This document shows, piece after piece, positions 13,925 through 16,285 of a stretch of DNA of 16,285 bases (positions are counted from its first letter, which is position 1; each line of letters begins with the position of its first letter). Under the pieces are notes generated by a model. The model was not told the origin of the DNA. It saw nothing but the letters and a program-made list of their open reading frames with translations, and did not search any database. The stretch is taken from positions 1 through 16,285 of the forward strand of contig DQUB01000101.1 of assembly GCA_015662475.1 (NCBI GenBank), in the 5' to 3' direction. The translations under genes and the position numbers were made by a program. This DNA comes from Pyrodictium sp. Lineage in GTDB: Archaea; Thermoproteota; Thermoprotei_A; Sulfolobales; Pyrodictiaceae.

Positions 13925-15049
13925 GTGAGGGTTTTGCCGAGCACTGAACGTCTACTCGTTGTCGAGAATTTGAAGGTTTGGTTTCCAGTTCGACGTAGCT
14001 TAGCCGATATTATCAGGGGTAGGAGACTCTATGTTAGAGCTGTTGATGGTGTGAGTTTCACTATATCGCGTGGCGAGATATTCTGTTTAGCTGGAGAGAG
14101 TGGGTGTGGTAAAACAACAACTGGTAAAGCTGTGTTAAGGCTGATAGATCCAGACTTTATACGTGATGGACGTGTTCTCTTTCGACCTAGCGATGAAGGG
14201 TTGAAAATAGTTAAAAGCTATGATCCTGGAGCTGTTGAGGGAGAATTTGTCAACGTCTACAAGGTTAGCGATAAGAGAGCATTAAAGGTTTTGAGGAAAG
14301 AGATGCAAGTTGTGTTCCAAGATCCGTTTGGAAGTCTTAATCCACGCTACCGCATACGTCAGATTCTCGAAGAACCTCTCATAATACATGGTGTTAAAGA
14401 TCAAGGTGAGCGTTTGAAGAGGGTTTACGAGGCGCTGGAAGCTGTCAAGCTTGTGCCTCCTGAAGAGTTCATGAATCGTTATCCACACCAGCTTAGTGGT
14501 GGTCAGAGACAGCGTGTTGCTATTGCTAGAGCGTTGATATTGAATCCAAGCTTTATAGTTGCTGACGAGCCTGTTTCAATGCTAGATGTTTCTATCCGTG
14601 CAGAGATTCTAGAGATTCTCCTGAGTTTACGCGACCAGTATAGCATATCGATAATGTTTATCACCCACGATCTTGCGCTTGCTAAGCACATTTGTGATAC
14701 ACTAGCAATAATGTATCTTGGTAAGATAGTTGAGATTGGCCCTGCAGAGAAGGTTATTGATGAGCCTAAACACCCGTATACGAAGGCTTTGATAGCCGCT
14801 ATACCAGAGCCTGATCCACGGAATAGGCTTAAGGTTAGAGAGGTTCCGATTAAGGGGGAAGTGCCTTCAGCAATAAACATACCTGCTGGTTGTAGGTTTA
14901 GGCCTCGCTGTGTAGCATATGATTCTGCTTCGAGAGATGTTAGGAGCTTGTGTGAGTCTCGAGAACCTGGACTTTTTAGGGTTGGAGATAGGCATTATGT
15001 TTCATGCTGGCTCTATGGTGGACGCAGCACGCCCAATCCTAGACCTTAG
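13925..15049 (+). CDS. dppF: Peptide ABC transporter ATPase, DppF/OppF type
   Basis: This 374-residue cytoplasmic subunit powers DppBC. Walker A GESGCGKTT is at 57-65, the Q-loop FQDPFGSLNPR at 131-141, the signature LSGGQRQR at 190-197, Walker B FIVADEP at 210-216 and the H-loop His at 248. The C-terminal oligopeptide domain has HPYTKALIAAIP and four cysteines (323, 329, 343, 361) in the C-x5-C...C...C pattern that binds an iron-sulfur cluster in relatives. FGSLNPR is the DppF rather than DppD form. About 30 extra residues (about 88-120) lie between Walker A and the Q-loop. No DppD gene is in the window, so it either acts as a homodimer or pairs with a distant partner. The start appears leaderless; TTG 13934 is an alternative. 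Confidence 0.92.
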   Translation: MRVLPSTERLLVVENLKVWFPVRRSLADIIRGRRLYVRAVDGVSFTISRGEIFCLAGESGCGKTTTGKAVLRLIDPDFIRDGRVLFRPSDEGLKIVKSYDPGAVEGEFVNVYKVSDKRALKVLRKEMQVVFQDPFGSLNPRYRIRQILEEPLIIHGVKDQGERLKRVYEALEAVKLVPPEEFMNRYPHQLSGGQRQRVAIARALILNPSFIVADEPVSMLDVSIRAEILEILLSLRDQYSISIMFITHDLALAKHICDTLAIMYLGKIVEIGPAEKVIDEPKHPYTKALIAAIPEPDPRNRLKVREVPIKGEVPSAINIPAGCRFRPRCVAYDSASRDVRSLCESREPGLFRVGDRHYVSCWLYGGRSTPNPRP

Positions 15050-15050
15050 C

Positions 15051-15068
15051 CAAAATGGTATTATTTTG
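15051..15068 (+). terminator. Small hairpin after dppF, possible terminator
   Basis: CAAAAT (15051-15056) and ATTTTG (15063-15068) can pair around a 6-base loop immediately after the TAG at 15047-15049. The AT-rich core (TATTATTTT) could also be a TATA box for the next gene, predicting a start near 15088. Neither role is certain. Confidence 0.3.
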
Positions 15069-15116
15069 CCAGCCACCTTACACTAGACATTCCCCCGACG
15101 AAGGTTAGGGGGTACT

Positions 15117-15674
15117 GTGTTCGGGCGTGCACTGTTAGGCATAGGCTATCTTGCTGTTCCTTTTGCAGGGCCTGGAGCATCTGTGTTGACTGCTGCTGGC
15201 TGGCTTGTTACCGGTAGTGAGGAAAAGCAGCAGTATTGGGCTCTAGTGGGGCTGATAGGGTTAGTGGGTGTTGCTGGAGTTCTAGCTTCACACTACGGTA
15301 GTCTACCAAATCTAGATGGTGTAGGAGGCGTTTTACTGCTAGTCTATGAGGCTTTAGCAATAGTTGCACTCTGGAATGCTGCTACGTACTACAACAGTCT
15401 AGTGTTGAAAGCAGCAGCCATACTCTATGCTTCCGGATTACTACTCGCATTTAGCGGTGCTAGCACAACAACTGTTGCAAGTTGGGGCAGCCTAGAATGG
15501 GCTGGTGAAGCTGCTAGAGCTGCAATAGAAGCGCTAGGAGGACCTCTAAACCTGTCAAGAGGTTTAGCAGCTGCTGGAGGTATACTTGCTGCAATAGGGT
15601 TCCTAGCAACCCCCAACAACCCACAACACCGCGAAGAAACAGAGGTTCTAGAAGCATTGGCAAAAACCATGTAG
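15117..15674 (+). CDS. Hypothetical multi-helix membrane protein (185 aa)
   Basis: The GTG at 15117 follows GGGGGT (15108-15113) closely; with the GGTT just before it, this is an acceptable ribosome site. The product is rich in Gly, Ala and Leu. It has hydrophobic segments at about residues 4-32, 40-58, 69-88, 93-112 and 148-164, and a short charged C-terminal tail (HREETEVLEALAKT) that should be cytoplasmic. There are no cysteines or charged residues within helices that would suggest catalysis or ion transport. It is not recognisably part of the peptide transporter, and a separate promoter is possible. It converges on the phosphatase gene with only 23 bases between the stops. Confidence 0.7.
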   Translation: MFGRALLGIGYLAVPFAGPGASVLTAAGWLVTGSEEKQQYWALVGLIGLVGVAGVLASHYGSLPNLDGVGGVLLLVYEALAIVALWNAATYYNSLVLKAAAILYASGLLLAFSGASTTTVASWGSLEWAGEAARAAIEALGGPLNLSRGLAAAGGILAAIGFLATPNNPQHREETEVLEALAKTM

Positions 15675-15697
15675 AACTCCTTCGCCCAAACCAGCTA

Positions 15698-16168
15698 TTA
15701 TTTCCCAACCAATTTTTCAACCAGTTTTGGCGCAAATAGTGCTCTTAGAGTACCCTTACCCGGCTCTAACTTCTCATATTCAACCAGAGCAAATCCTCCA
15801 GCTGGGATTTTTAGACTTCCACCTCCTATAAGAGCAGATACCACCTGATTTACATCTGGCGCATGTGCCACGATCACCGTTTTGTCTTCAGGAGACAATC
15901 TTGCTAGTGTATCGAGTGTAAACTTGCCTGGCCTCAGCTCCTCAACAACCTCATAGCCTTCCAAACCCAGCACTTCAACCACAATTGCAGCTGTCTCTTT
16001 CGCTCTTCTAAGCGGGCTCGACAAAACCTTAGCCGGCTTGAAGGGTATACATTGTGCAGCCAATCTCACATCTCTCTTACCCTCATCGGTCAACCATCTA
16101 TTCTCGTCACTACCAGCAACATCTTTTGAAACAGCCTCACCATGCCTCATCAACACCAGCATAGGCAT
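15698..16168 (-). CDS. sixA: SixA-type histidine phosphatase
   Basis: The 156-residue protein belongs to the histidine (phosphoglycerate-mutase-like) phosphatase superfamily. LMRHGEA at 6-12 gives the RHG motif with nucleophile His9. LTDEGKRD is at 26-33, SSPLRRAKETA at 50-60 supplies the phosphate-binding Arg54, and VAHAPDV at 100-106 gives the second catalytic His102. The short length with no cap insertion and the -SPLRRAKETA- motif match SixA, which in E. coli dephosphorylates phosphohistidine. The archaeal substrate is unknown, since classical phosphorelays are absent from most Crenarchaeota. The ATG at 16168 is fixed by GGAGGGGTG (16183-16175). An upstream in-frame ATG at 16195 would put that site inside the gene and is rejected. 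Confidence 0.88.
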   Translation of the reverse strand: MPMLVLMRHGEAVSKDVAGSDENRWLTDEGKRDVRLAAQCIPFKPAKVLSSPLRRAKETAAIVVEVLGLEGYEVVEELRPGKFTLDTLARLSPEDKTVIVAHAPDVNQVVSALIGGGSLKIPAGGFALVEYEKLEPGKGTLRALFAPKLVEKLVGK

Positions 16169-16174
16169 ACTCCA

Positions 16175-16183
16175 CACCCCTCC
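16175..16183 (-). promoter_or_regulatory. Shine-Dalgarno site fixing the sixA start
   Basis: GGAGGGGTG on the minus strand lies 6 bases before the ATG at 16168. It is among the strongest ribosome sites in the window and shortens the longest reading frame by nine codons. Confidence 0.7.
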
Positions 16184-16212
16184 AAGCCTAAACATTCAGA
16201 ATAGCTAAACAC

Positions 16213-16221
16213 CTATAAGCA
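16213..16221 (-). promoter_or_regulatory. TATA box for sixA
   Basis: GCTTATAGG on the minus strand predicts a start near 16190, giving a leader of about 22 bases that holds the Shine-Dalgarno site. The same 9-mer lies before dppB at 8508-8518. Confidence 0.5.
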
Positions 16222-16285
16222 TACAGAAACCTCTATGTCTACGTGGACACCACCTCTCAAAAGCCGGTGAAGAACCGTCGGACAG

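Noticed and set aside
16205..16285. 26-codon open minus-strand frame from the window edge to a TAG
   Set aside because: Too short and without recognisable protein features. A promoter for sixA appears to occupy the same stretch.
1..16285. CRISPR arrays, tRNA or rRNA genes, complete insertion sequences
   Set aside because: No regularly spaced repeats, no cloverleaf-like segments and no transposase with terminal repeats were found by reading. The partial frame at 1-123 could be a transposase tail but is too short to claim.

Overview
The window looks like a hyperthermophilic crenarchaeon, most likely of the Desulfurococcales/Pyrodictiaceae type. This is inferred from GGTG/GGAGG Shine-Dalgarno sites with many GTG and TTG starts, TATA boxes about 25 bases before short leaders, heavy AGA/AGG arginine use, and a cell-surface binding protein ending in a Thr-rich stalk plus membrane anchor. 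The genus cannot be fixed from the sequence. No tRNA, rRNA, CRISPR array or complete insertion sequence was seen.

Region 1 (1-7841, plus strand) is a membrane-protein locus. It starts with the 3' end of an unidentified gene, then four very small two-helix membrane proteins (62-79 aa). Next comes a compact MacB/LolCDE-type ABC system: a LolD-like ATPase, a 751-aa protein with an extracellular array of Ig-like (CARDB/NEW3-like) domains held between two membrane helices, and an FtsX/MacB permease. These three overlap or nearly overlap and are followed by a 298-aa membrane protein with an ATGA overlap. Three more small membrane proteins follow; the last resembles SpoIIM/DUF95. Small hydrophobic peptides, a DUF95 protein and a MacB-like exporter together recall bacterial circular-bacteriocin loci, so an undescribed archaeal peptide export or immunity system is a reasonable hypothesis, not a demonstration.

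Region 2 (7786-8469, minus strand) is one unrecognised soluble protein. Its 3' end overlaps the SpoIIM-like gene by 56 bases, and its 5' end diverges from the next operon across one shared TATA-like element.

Region 3 (8508-15049, plus strand) is an oligopeptide/dipeptide ABC importer in the order DppB permease, DppC permease with a ~220-residue external insertion, surface-anchored binding protein, DppF-type ATPase. The binding-protein motifs run in a circularly permuted order relative to the SBP_bac_5 family. Only one of the usual two ATPases (DppD/DppF) is present. The binding protein and the ATPase each have their own promoter.

Region 4 (15117-16285) holds a hypothetical membrane protein (plus strand) and, converging on it, a SixA-like histidine phosphatase with a clear promoter and Shine-Dalgarno site (minus strand).
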